A DNA stretch of 64,000 bases. It comes from Qipengyuania algicida (GTDB lineage: Bacteria; Pseudomonadota; Alphaproteobacteria; Sphingomonadales; Sphingomonadaceae). Shown piece by piece: positions 1 to 8,481 of this stretch (position 1 is the stretch's first letter; the number at the start of each line of letters is the position of its first letter). The notes under the pieces are model-generated. The model had not been told where the DNA came from, ran no database searches, and saw only the letters and a program-made list of their open reading frames with translations. The stretch spans positions 1-64,000 of the forward strand of contig NZ_WTYA01000004.1 of assembly GCF_009828025.1 (NCBI RefSeq), in the 5' to 3' direction. A program made the position numbers and the translations under genes.

Positions 1-116
1 ATATGGCCGTCTGGCGTGTTGTCGACCTGCAGCTCCTGACCTCCCGGTGAAAGCACAATGTCGAGCTTCGCTTTGCCGGTATCGATCCCTGCGACGTTTA
101 TGGTATTGTATGTCAT
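1..116 (-). CDS. IS110-family transposase (N-terminal fragment, runs off left edge)
   Basis: The minus strand reads 38 codons from an ATG at 116 to the window edge. The N-terminus carries VAGIDTGKAKLDIVL, the opening strand of the RuvC-like DEDD domain of IS110 transposases with its first catalytic Asp in GID. An AAGGAAGG stretch about 10 nt upstream can serve as ribosome binding site. IS110 transposases (DEDD recombinases) move their element with a structured bridge RNA encoded in a non-coding end of the element. The rest of the gene lies outside the window, so intactness cannot be judged, nor whether it belongs to the IS110 or IS1111 subgroup. Confidence 0.8.
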   Translation of the reverse strand, partial: MTYNTINVAGIDTGKAKLDIVLSPGGQELQVDNTPDGH

Positions 117-763
117 CTTCGCTTTGCCCTTCCTTGCGATACGAACCCTGTGGTTCAGTCAACCATTCGGGCCGAAGTGAAGAACTGGCCGTGATCGCGC
201 TGAGGGACAGCCCTCGAAGGCTTTGGAGCACTCGATCCAGCGACCAGTTGGCCTTGGTGGGATGGCCATCCCACCAAGGCCGGTCCCTTACGGAACAGCA
301 CGCAAATAACACGGATCGATAATACAAGGAGCGCGAAGCGCGGGACAGAGCGCGTCCTCCAGAAAATCCCGCTCAACTTCCAAATACTCCTGATCGTCAC
401 CCGAATGGGCCGGGACTACAGGCCCGGTCCGCGCAGCGGATAGAGCAGGTTGCCCGCAAGGGCAGCCCACATCAAACAAGAGAGTAGTGCTGTTCGGAAT
501 GACAAAAACTGGGCCGTTTGCAGAATGTCGGGTTGTGAGTGACGAAAGGCAGATAGCTGCCATCCAATCTACAACTCAGCGATAGCGGCTGGCGACCAAC
601 AGACGCCGTTCCGCTGATGCCGCAGCAATGCCGGCTCACGCCTGAACCTGTCATTCGCAAATTTTAAAGGCGCTGAGTTGAGAAGCGCTCTGTGCGCGGT
701 AGTTCATAGCGCTTTGGTGCGAACAAAAGCGGACCGAATAGGCGTTTCTCGCAAGCATTATCA
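117..763. other. non-coding flank of the IS110 element and neighbouring DNA
   Basis: No open frame here looks like a gene: the short frames on both strands have biased, low-complexity translations. The part next to the transposase start is the non-coding end of the IS110 element; in the IS110 subgroup this end encodes the bridge RNA. A perfect 32-bp palindrome lies at 250-281. I could not place the end of the element. Confidence 0.5.
250..281. repeat. perfect 32-bp palindrome
   Basis: The 16-base arm GGCCTTGGTGGGATGG is followed directly by its reverse complement, with no spacer. Such a perfect palindrome can extrude as a cruciform or form a strong hairpin in RNA. It lies 134 bp upstream of the IS110 transposase start, and several IS110/IS1111 elements target REP-like palindromes, so it could be a target remnant or part of the element end. 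Confidence 0.85.
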
Positions 764-1225
764 CTACGCTATTCTATGAGCGAGTTTTACAATGTCGCGG
801 ATAGCTGCAGCATGTAGCTTTTTCGTCTTGTTGTATTCTACCACAGCTGCTGCTCTGCGTTTGTGTCGCCGCAGTAACCGTATCGATTGGATGCTTGTCC
901 CTGAGAGCGTCAGGTATTTGCTGCTTATCCGGCGATTTATACCGCACCAACCTCGCTTCTTGAGATCGCCATCAACCGCATTGCACGTTCGGCACAGCCA
1001 CTCGGGCTGAACCGGCAGCAGAGGAAAGAAGAGATGACCGTCACGGCCCCATGCATATGCAAAACGTCCGCCCTGACCCTTCGTCGTCATTATTTTTCGA
1101 AGATAATCTCTAGCGAAATTGAGTAGGTGGTCATGATGTAGCACTTCGGTGTTGCCGCCGCAGGCACAGACATTAGTTTTTGGTCCAGCATATGCGGTAA
1201 GCTGATCGTGTAGGGGCGTAACCAT
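764..1225 (-). CDS. hypothetical protein with HNH / endonuclease VII-like Cys-His pattern
   Basis: A 153-residue frame. It holds CACGG near residue 21, HHDHL near 30 and CRTCNAVDGDLKK near 82. A Cys pair, a D/H-rich strand and a second C-x2-C-N motif resemble the beta-beta-alpha zinc fold of HNH and recombination endonuclease VII proteins, but the spacing between the second and third elements is longer than usual. The C-terminus is basic and helical. It stands alone between the IS110 flank and the integrase, so it may be a phage or island remnant. No strong Shine-Dalgarno is visible before the ATG at 1225. The nuclease assignment is an inference from a few residues. Confidence 0.45.
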   Translation of the reverse strand: MVTPLHDQLTAYAGPKTNVCACGGNTEVLHHDHLLNFARDYLRKIMTTKGQGGRFAYAWGRDGHLFFPLLPVQPEWLCRTCNAVDGDLKKRGWCGINRRISSKYLTLSGTSIQSIRLLRRHKRRAAAVVEYNKTKKLHAAAIRDIVKLAHRIA

Positions 1226-1525
1226 TCAAACATGTTAAATCCGAAGTGCTAACAAGGTTTTTCCAATCAAGACCTCCGTCACAACGAGCAAATGATTGAT
1301 AGCGCGGGCGAAGGCGAAGAGGTCGCGCGAGCAATGGAAAAGGGCTACAACGTCAACGTCGGAGCCCACAGATAGCAGACGCCTCTTTTCGTGCTGCAAT
1401 GCTATCGGCAAACGCTTGGTGTCGGCTCCTGACCCAGGCCTGCCTTTCGATAACTCGCTGGCGAACGACCGTTTTGTCCCAGGCGCCCGTGTCCGGTTTC
1501 TCACCGGAGACGGGAGCCCATGGGT
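1226..1525. other. no supported gene
   Basis: About 300 bp between the HNH-like ORF and the integrase stop. Short frames on both strands overlap each other and resemble no family I recognise. I see nothing functional here. Confidence 0.5.
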
Positions 1526-2158
1526 TCAGAACTCAGTGTTTTCAGCAAGCGCAAGTGCATCTTCCACGTCGATCCCAAGATAGCGAACCGTGTTCTCGAT
1601 CTTGCTATGGCCGAGCAGAATCTGGACGGCGCGCAGGTTGCCAGTCGCCCTGTAGATGATCGACGCCTTGGTTCGGCGAAGCGAATGTGTGCCATATTCA
1701 CTTCGCATCAGGCCGATCCCCGTCACCCATTCATCGACAAGCCGGGCATACTGCCGGGTACTGAGGTGACCAGTGTGATCAACCCGGCTTGGAAAAACGA
1801 AATCGTCCACTGTGCCGCCACGCCGCTCGAGCCAGGCCAGCAGACTTGCCCGCGCGTCCGGCAGCAGTTCAAACTGAACAGGCCTGCCTGTTTTCTGCTG
1901 CATCACGATTGCTCGCGTTCTGATCTGTCCTCCGCTGACAATGTCACCAATTTTCATCTGCACGAGGTCGCAACCGCGGAGCTTACTGTCGATCGCAAGG
2001 TCGAACAGCGCACGATCTCGCAATCGGCGTCGCTGATTGAGGTAGAATCGGATCTCCCAAATATGTTTCGGTTTCAGTGCTCGCTTCGCGCCAACAGTGC
2101 GACCGGCGTTCCAGACCTGCCGCTTGGCTGATGCGTGCGCGATTGTAGGCGTCTCCAT
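1526..2158 (-). CDS. short tyrosine-type recombinase/integrase
   Basis: This 210-residue protein has the catalytic residues of the phage integrase family: Arg in SKLRGCDL, Lys in QQKTGRPVQF, HSLRR (H-x-x-R), the LLGH histidine and the RYLG tyrosine nucleophile. The catalytic domain fills almost the whole chain; the N-terminal core-binding domain is reduced to about 30 basic residues, as in the small integrases common on sphingomonad plasmids and islands. The ATG at 2158 is preferred because GGAGA lies 7 nt upstream; the frame could also start at 2188. It probably performs site-specific integration, excision or resolution. An inverted repeat lies just upstream (2171-2188). Confidence 0.88.
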   Translation of the reverse strand: METPTIAHASAKRQVWNAGRTVGAKRALKPKHIWEIRFYLNQRRRLRDRALFDLAIDSKLRGCDLVQMKIGDIVSGGQIRTRAIVMQQKTGRPVQFELLPDARASLLAWLERRGGTVDDFVFPSRVDHTGHLSTRQYARLVDEWVTGIGLMRSEYGTHSLRRTKASIIYRATGNLRAVQILLGHSKIENTVRYLGIDVEDALALAENTEF

Positions 2159-2170
2159 GTTCATTCTCCA

Positions 2171-2188
2171 ATGGCCAGAATTGGCCAT
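2171..2188. promoter_or_regulatory. inverted repeat upstream of the integrase start
   Basis: Arms ATGGCCA and TGGCCAT are separated by GAAT, starting 13 nt upstream of the preferred integrase ATG. The position fits an operator, or a recombinase core site. No function is shown. Confidence 0.4.
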
Positions 2189-2396
2189 CTGAAGGACGTC
2201 TGCTGGTGCGCGGAGGCAATGCCGTTAGGCTTGGGCCGACCAAGCCCGGTCGCTCAGATCAACCACTGCGAAGGTCTTCTAATGACAGAAGCTGACGAGG
2301 GATTGCGCCCAAGCGTGGCGTTCGCAATGCATGCTCATTGTGGTTATTCAGCGAAGAGATGGTCGAACCAGTTGAAGGCGTTCTGCAATCGACGCT

Positions 2397-4601
2397 TTAC
2401 TGGCGGACTTTGAGCTCCAGATAGCTGCCCGCGAGCCAGCGAATATCTAGCGGCACCTTGGCATCGGCGATGGATTCGTCACTCACATCGCGTCCGGTGC
2501 CGTAGTTGATCTGTAAATACGGGCTCTTCGGAATTTGAATGACCGCCACTATCCGGCTCCCGGCCGCGATCCTGCGGGCTGTGACAGTCTGGCTCTGGAA
2601 GTCGAGGAGTTGGGGAACACCGGGTTGCAGCAGGGTCCTGTGGCTTCGATCCGCCATGTAGCTCGCCCGACCGAGATACGAAGCGAGGGGGAAATAATGT
2701 CCGTCCGCCCGGCGTTCGTAAAACTCCACCGCCAGATCAAGATCGCGCTTGTTCACGATCACATTGAAATGCCCTGTGAACAGGCCATCGACTTCCATCG
2801 AATGAGTAAAAGAAGCCGTTGAATACACCAGAGCATTGCGTGTGTCGGGCGCATCGACAGGCGGCTCGTAGTGGGCGTCGGATCGATCAGCGAAATCAAC
2901 GCGCAGGTCCGGCGCAGACGTGGCTGTCCGTTCGGTGTCGAACACCATACCGTTCGTATCGTGCCGGGAGCCGAGATACAGGCGCAAAGGTGTCGTCGCC
3001 ATGTCGGCCAGAGTGGCGACATGGCGCCAGCGGTTCGCTCCCATCACCTCGAAATTGATCTTGCCGCTCAGGATATCTGGCAGCGGCGCATCATGAAACA
3101 CATGGTCGAACCATTTGAGCCGAACGCCCTGTAAATCGATCATCGCCGCCTTATCAATCACTTCGCTACCGACACTGGCGGATACGCCGACCTGCATCGC
3201 AGTGTGCCTGTAAGGCCCGATCAGCATCCGATGATCGGCCGAGGGGCGATATTTATAGTGCTGCTGAAGATAGTAGAGCGCGCCTACCATACCGCCGTCA
3301 TAATATCCGGTCTCGACGAACACGGGGATATCGATCTTCGCGAATTCGTCGCGATAGGGAATGAGGCGCTGCCAATAACCGTCATAGCTCGGATGCCTGA
3401 GCCATTCGTCGAACACCGGATTGGGTTTGCCGTCAATGCGGTCGAGATCGCGATACGGTTTGCCGCTGACATACCAGTCGTGGTTGAGCTTTTCCCAACG
3501 CGCACGATCGTCATAGACCTTGTCATCCAGACCTTTGGTATCCGTCGTGTAAAAGGGCCACGGGTAGATGAAGTTCTGGAACACGTTGCCTTGCATCGGT
3601 GCATCGATTCCCGGCGCGTTGCTGGCATTGGTAGCAATCGCCTTCAGCGCGGGCGGATGATGCTTGACGGCTGCCCACTGGGTCGACGCATTGTAACTTC
3701 CGCTGAACATGCCCACGCGGCCATCGCTCCAACTCTGCCCGGCCAGCCAGTTAATGACGGTCGTCGCATCGGCACCGTCGTGGACGTAGGGCACAACCGG
3801 GCCAGGACTGCGTCCTTTCCCGCGAGTATAGGCAACGACGCCAGCATAGCCATAAGCCGCCATCTTGACCGCGTCGGAAAAGCTCCAGCTGTCGTTCGCA
3901 TAAATCGTGAAGTTCAATAGGGAGGTAAGCTTTCCTTTCACAGCGCGGGGACGCACGAGAATCGTGGCGATCTTTGCACCATCGGGCGTCGATATGAGGA
4001 GCGTGTCATCGATCAGGAATCGACGTTCAGCATCGGAACGGATCAAAGACTTCGATTCCGGTAACAGGTAACTCCACGTGGCAACCGCCTGATCTGCAAG
4101 AACCAGGTCGATTGCCGAGGGGCATGCAATCAGTGCGGCGGGTTTGCAGGCGTCGGCTTGCTTCGTTGCAGCGGCCCGCAACGCTGAAACATCGGCGTCG
4201 TACCAGGGCAGAATGTCTGCGATCTGCTTGTCGGAAAGGCTGCCATAGAGTTCGGAAAATGCCCGTCGCAGGGCCGCTGGAGCGGTCGCGCCCGCCTTCT
4301 CGTATTGCTTGGCACGCGCATAGATGCGCCAGGGTATAAGCATACCCCGTCGACCTGGTAGGCTTTCACGGTCGAGATGATTGATGGTGGTTTCCGCGTC
4401 GCGGTAATGCCCTGCCGCAAGCTGCAATTTGTACAGCTTGGCAGGATCGGTCGTCGTTGCGAGCAGCGCCTTGGCAGTGGCGGCGATTTGATCGTTCAGG
4501 GGCAGATACGCGAGGGTTTGTGATGGTTGAGCCAGCGTGGGATGAGTGCTCCCCACGGCGCTGCTGAAGGCGAAAACCAACAAGGGCATGAGTTTGCGCA
4601 T
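2397..4601 (-). CDS. CocE/NonD family hydrolase (X-Pro dipeptidyl-peptidase S15-like)
   Basis: A 734-residue alpha/beta hydrolase with an N-terminal signal peptide (basic start, hydrophobic core, cleavage near AQPS at residues 24-27), so probably periplasmic or secreted. The catalytic elements are SGSYNAS near 300 (nucleophile Ser302), YYDGGM (acid) and GPYRHTA (His). The C-terminal third is the jelly-roll domain of the CocE/alpha-amino acid ester hydrolase group. Family members cleave acyl esters or N-terminal X-Pro dipeptides; the substrate here is unknown. About 200 N-terminal residues precede the hydrolase core, longer than in classical CocE. It follows the LytTR gene by 102 bp on the same strand and may be cotranscribed with it. 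Confidence 0.88.
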   Translation of the reverse strand: MRKLMPLLVFAFSSAVGSTHPTLAQPSQTLAYLPLNDQIAATAKALLATTTDPAKLYKLQLAAGHYRDAETTINHLDRESLPGRRGMLIPWRIYARAKQYEKAGATAPAALRRAFSELYGSLSDKQIADILPWYDADVSALRAAATKQADACKPAALIACPSAIDLVLADQAVATWSYLLPESKSLIRSDAERRFLIDDTLLISTPDGAKIATILVRPRAVKGKLTSLLNFTIYANDSWSFSDAVKMAAYGYAGVVAYTRGKGRSPGPVVPYVHDGADATTVINWLAGQSWSDGRVGMFSGSYNASTQWAAVKHHPPALKAIATNASNAPGIDAPMQGNVFQNFIYPWPFYTTDTKGLDDKVYDDRARWEKLNHDWYVSGKPYRDLDRIDGKPNPVFDEWLRHPSYDGYWQRLIPYRDEFAKIDIPVFVETGYYDGGMVGALYYLQQHYKYRPSADHRMLIGPYRHTAMQVGVSASVGSEVIDKAAMIDLQGVRLKWFDHVFHDAPLPDILSGKINFEVMGANRWRHVATLADMATTPLRLYLGSRHDTNGMVFDTERTATSAPDLRVDFADRSDAHYEPPVDAPDTRNALVYSTASFTHSMEVDGLFTGHFNVIVNKRDLDLAVEFYERRADGHYFPLASYLGRASYMADRSHRTLLQPGVPQLLDFQSQTVTARRIAAGSRIVAVIQIPKSPYLQINYGTGRDVSDESIADAKVPLDIRWLAGSYLELKVRQ

Positions 4602-4703
4602 GACAGAGTCTCCATTTGCCCGGTGGGTAGCGGTGGAGACGCGGCGCGGAGAGAAAATCGGTGAATGCGCAAGAATGCGCGGTCACCGAACGCCATGGGG
4701 CCG

Positions 4704-5549
4704 TCAGATAACCCGATCGCGCAATAGTCGGGTGCCCGTTCGACTGGCAGGGATCAATCGGCCATCGCTCATGTGCAACAACAGCCGCCCCCCACCAGCT
4801 GGTTCGGCACGCAGGATGTGTCCCACGTTGACGATCGATGACCGATGAACGCGCGCAAACCTGGTCGGATCGAGCGTTTTTTCAAGCTCGGCGAGGGTCA
4901 TCCGCACCAAATGAATGCCGTCCTGTGATGTGATCTCTGCGTAATCGTCCGCGCCCGCGACGCTGATAATTCGTTCGAAGTCGATGGGGCGCAAATCATC
5001 GCCGCTTCGAATGAAATAATGCGATGTGCCGGAATCGCGGCGTTCGATGATCGCTGGCGCCTGTTCCGGGTGAACTTCTTCCTCAGGCGTCACGGTCTGC
5101 TGGTGATGCGGCTGTATCGGGATGTATGATAGTGCAGCGATTATGCCATAGGTGGTGACCGTTTCGAGCATTTGCCATGCCGTCCCGCTAGTGGCGAATG
5201 GTTTGACCGCGAATTCGGTCAGGGAAATGCCGTTTACCAGCCCCAACAGGACGACCAGTAGCCAGTAAGACATAAGCGTGAAAGCCGCGCCTAACACCAC
5301 ATGTCCGGCGATTTGGGCTGTGGGGCTCAGGCCCACCAGTCGCTCCCTGATAATCTGGCGTGTCAGCGCGCCGAAGATCACCACCGGCACTGTATTCGCG
5401 ACGCCCCCAGCAATGGATGCGCTGATCGACGCTTGGAGTGCGACCGCAATCGTTACGCTATACGCTACGAAGACGAGACCGACCAGCAGCAGGTCAACGG
5501 TTCGTGCGCTCAGGGAACCGGAACGCAAAATATTGTGACGATCTTTCAT
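4704..5549 (-). CDS. membrane-anchored LytTR transcriptional regulator
   Basis: A 281-residue protein with about four hydrophobic segments in residues 17-150 and a C-terminal LytTR DNA-binding domain from about 180 (FERIISVAGADDYAEI, RVHRSSIVNV, LIPASRTG). There is no phosphoacceptor receiver domain, so DNA binding is probably controlled through the membrane part. This architecture is common in sphingomonads. The CocE-type hydrolase gene lies downstream on the same strand and is the obvious candidate target or operon partner (inference). Confidence 0.88.
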   Translation of the reverse strand: MKDRHNILRSGSLSARTVDLLLVGLVFVAYSVTIAVALQASISASIAGGVANTVPVVIFGALTRQIIRERLVGLSPTAQIAGHVVLGAAFTLMSYWLLVVLLGLVNGISLTEFAVKPFATSGTAWQMLETVTTYGIIAALSYIPIQPHHQQTVTPEEEVHPEQAPAIIERRDSGTSHYFIRSGDDLRPIDFERIISVAGADDYAEITSQDGIHLVRMTLAELEKTLDPTRFARVHRSSIVNVGHILRAEPAGGGRLLLHMSDGRLIPASRTGTRLLRDRVI

Positions 5550-6067
5550 GCCAAACCTTAAAGCGGATGCCTTTCATAGGACATTGCGTCCGCCAGCGCC
5601 AAGCGCGCGCAAATCATCGATGTCCGGGACAGTGCACAACGCGCCCACATGCAACTAGAATGGAATCTTGCGTCTGGCGCGCGTTGTGATTGCCGACAAG
5701 CGGTGAGCCGTCATCGTCAATTGCAACCTCCAATGGTGGAAATATAAAAAACTGCCATCCAGCAAGCGGACCAATCTTTCGTCTAATGACTCTGGCGCTA
5801 GGCCGCGACAGCTTGATGAACCAACGGAGGGTTTTAGCGATGCGTTTCGAAGGGGCGAAAGTCCGCTTTGTGGGCGTCTGCGGCCTCGCTGACAAATTAT
5901 TCGGCATGAAACGTGAGCATGTATTTCGAGAAATTTGGACAAACGCCTGATTGTATATGGCTGTAACCAAGTCATCGAGAGCGGTGCAGCAAGCAAGTGC
6001 GCCAAAACAGGTCTTGATGGCGCTATCAATGGACCCAAACATAGGCGTTGCTGGCGATAATCTGCCG
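5550..6067. other. intergenic, no supported gene
   Basis: 518 bp between the LytTR and GlxA-type genes. Frames of 80-140 codons exist on both strands but overlap each other, lack a family signature and have no convincing start. It should contain the LytTR promoter. Nothing else is visible. Confidence 0.5.
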
Positions 6068-7015
6068 TCAAATTCCTCGGGCTACGCGGCGCATAGCCTG
6101 GGGAGGCTGACCAAAGGCACGCAGGAAGGCGCGGCGCATCCGTTCTGGGTCATGAAAGCCGATGGTAATGGCGATCTGCTCGATAGGCGCAGAACTGCCT
6201 TCCACCCGCTCGCGAGCAGCCTCCAGCATCAGGCGTTCAACGGCCTTAGCGGGGCTCATGCCGACGCCGCGAGTGAAGGCGCGGCTAAAATTGCGCGGAC
6301 TCATGGCGGCCTGAGCCGCCAGCACGTCGACGGTCAGCCGCTTGTCAAGATTCACGCGAATCCAGTCGAGCAACGACGCAAATTGCGTGTGGTGATTACT
6401 CAGTTCAGCCAGAGCCGAAAATTGCGATTGCCCCCCCGGACGCCGGTAATAAACCACCATCTCCTGCGCCACGCGGCGGGCGATTTCCTCTCCGACATCG
6501 TCCGCGATCAGCGTGAGCGATAGATCAATTCCCGCGGTGATCCCGGCCGAGGTCCAGACGTTGCCATCGCGGATATGAATGCGATCCGGCTCAACGGGCA
6601 CCTTGGGGAACAGCCGTGCCAGGAGTCCGGCTCGGCTCCAATGCGTCGTCGCACGCCGCCCATCCAGCACGCCCGCAGCCGCCAACGGAAACGCTCCCGA
6701 ACAGACGCTGCATATCCGTCGCACCGTGCCGGTCGCCTCGCGCAGAAAGCTTACGTTTGCCTCTCGGCGCATGGCATCCCGGCTCCCATCGCCGCCAGCA
6801 ACGATCAGCGTATCAATCGCACTGGCAGCATCGGCCGCGAGTGTGTCCAGCGCTACTCCGGATAAACTGCTCATCGACCCGCCGCTGGCCGAGATCAGGG
6901 TCAGTTGATAGGCGCCCCCTGCCATTTGCCCAGCGATCTCGAAACTGGTGATCGGCCCGCAGGCGTCGAGCAGTTGAAAATCCTCGTAGAGATAAAGTGC
7001 AATCGTGCGAACCAT
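6068..7015 (-). CDS. GlxA-family (DJ-1/PfpI + AraC) transcriptional regulator
   Basis: A 315-residue two-domain protein. Residues 1-170 form a DJ-1/PfpI-like amidotransferase fold with the nucleophile-elbow region CSVCSGAFPLAAAG. Residues 215-312 are an AraC-type double helix-turn-helix (DVLAAQAAMSPRNFSRAF, then ITIGFHDPERMRRAFLRAFG). Relatives act as ligand-sensing activators of catabolic or redox genes. It is divergent from the broken protease gene at 7186, and the 170-bp gap can hold promoters for both. The ligand and targets cannot be told from sequence. Confidence 0.9.
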   Translation of the reverse strand: MVRTIALYLYEDFQLLDACGPITSFEIAGQMAGGAYQLTLISASGGSMSSLSGVALDTLAADAASAIDTLIVAGGDGSRDAMRREANVSFLREATGTVRRICSVCSGAFPLAAAGVLDGRRATTHWSRAGLLARLFPKVPVEPDRIHIRDGNVWTSAGITAGIDLSLTLIADDVGEEIARRVAQEMVVYYRRPGGQSQFSALAELSNHHTQFASLLDWIRVNLDKRLTVDVLAAQAAMSPRNFSRAFTRGVGMSPAKAVERLMLEAARERVEGSSAPIEQIAITIGFHDPERMRRAFLRAFGQPPQAMRRVARGI

Positions 7016-7185
7016 GGCTCGAAATGAGGGATCATTGTCATTCCGTCAATCGACGCCATAGGCGATAAAGGGACGTCCACGAAAGTAGTCGTTCGTCGTC
7101 AATTAACAGGTGAGTGGCGGGGTCGAACGTCTTTCGCACCGTCCAAGTCCAATAACCCATCACAAATCAGGGTAAAGAGGTAATC

Positions 7186-8060
7186 GTGAGAAAGCTGATC
7201 TGGCTTGCCGTTCCGTTAGCGTTGATCGCCGCCAAGGCAAATGCGATTATTGTCCGTCACACTCTGACTGACGCACAATATCGTGTTGATCCGCACTCCA
7301 TACCTGCTCTGGCTGATTTGCCCGACGAGGGGCATGGCACGCTCATTGCGCCGCGTTGGGTCGTGACCGCCGCCCATGCCGTAAACATGATGCAGATGAT
7401 GCCCGAAGAGAGATAAGTCACACTCAACGGCAAAAGGCGAGCGGTAAGCCGCATCATTGTCTATCCGGACTACCCCGCAGCTCGCGTCGGATGGCAGAAA
7501 TTGTTCGGTGGATTCAAAACGGCGGACACGGACACCTTCGCAGGGCAATATATCACGGCAATGGCCGGGATGCATGACATTGCACTTCTGGAGCTCGCGG
7601 AGCCGGTGACCGATGTTGCGCCAATGCCGGTTTTTTGGGGTGACGCACAACCTGGAACGTTAAGCACCGTCTATGGCGCGGGGGCCACGGGCACCGACAT
7701 TACCGGGGCACCCGACGATCCAAGCCATCGCACGCAATTGCGCCGCGCGCAAAACCGGCTAACCCGAACCGATGGGCAGTGGCTTCGTTTCGCCTTCGAT
7801 TGTAGCGCTGATGCGCCGCGGCTCAGTGGCGCGACGGCGGGGGGAGATAGCGGCGGACCAGTCACCATCGCCATTGATGGACGCCAATACCTCGCCGGTC
7901 TTACCCACGGCCTCGATGCAACCCGTCCCGAAGCAAGGGTAATCGTGCAGAAGATGCAGAACGGTTCGCTTAAGATGGGTGTGTGTGTGGACAAACGTTC
8001 GCAGCGACACGGTTGGCTTTCTACAAAGCATGGCTTGACCGGACGATGGCAACGGAATGA
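7186..8060 (+). pseudogene. trypsin-like serine protease, disrupted by nonsense codon and GT-repeat frameshift
   Basis: The frame starts with a signal peptide (MRKLIWLAVPLALIAAKANA) and holds the full S1 triad: His in VVTAAHAV, Asp in HDIALLEL, Ser in AGGDSGGP. An in-frame TAA at 7414-7416 interrupts it after MMPEER; the same frame continues smoothly with VTLNGKRRAVSRIIVYPDYP. Near the end the frame is lost at a (GT)5 run, 7979-7988. Removing one GT gives GVCGQTFAATRLAFYKAWL and a stop at 8058-8060, a normal trypsin C-terminus. As written, the second fragment runs to 8088 with an unrelated tail. Two independent lesions argue for a decaying gene; sequencing error, or phase variation at the GT run, remain possible. 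Confidence 0.85.
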
Positions 8061-8126
8061 CCTGACTTTCTCGCCATTTCCTTCATAAAGGCTTGGCCGC
8101 TGGAGGTCCAGTGCGGGGGGACGGAA

Positions 8127-8297
8127 TCAAACTTTCTTTCGCTGTGGCGACATGAGGAAGGTAAACATGATCTCTTCCCCTTCTTCAGGCTTGCCATCCA
8201 GAAGCTCGGCTTCCAGTTCGTCGATCAGCGTGTTGATCCTGGCCAACTTTTGCTGGTTTGCGCGGATCATAAAGAAGCGTGCTCTGGTATTACGCAT
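8127..8297 (-). CDS. small hypothetical protein with coiled-coil-like helix
   Basis: A 56-residue frame from ATG 8297 to TGA 8127; an in-frame TAG lies just upstream, so no longer start exists. The middle (LARINTLIDELEAELLDG) has heptad-like hydrophobic spacing and the C-terminus is charged (MSPQRKKV). Codon choice fits coding sequence. No strong ribosome binding site is seen. It may be a real short protein or the tail of a truncated gene between the protease remnant and the CadC-like regulator. Confidence 0.4.
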   Translation of the reverse strand: MRNTRARFFMIRANQQKLARINTLIDELEAELLDGKPEEGEEIMFTFLMSPQRKKV

Positions 8298-8481
8298 CCG
8301 CCGCTATAGATTCTTCCGAAGAGCGCTCCTGGCAGAAAAGCCCTTCGAGGAATTCATGGACGCAAGGTTGGAAGCGGAAAGAAAGGTCAAAGCTCCATGG
8401 CAGTTCTGCTTCAGTCCCGGAGGCGGATGAATCCGGGCCGAAGTCGCAGCGTGTTTCGGCTCAGTTTAGCCGCAGCGAGCC

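Noticed and set aside
5614-6042. 142-codon minus-strand ORF in the LytTR/GlxA gap
   Set aside because: Overlaps other frames of similar quality, lacks a start signal and resembles no family.
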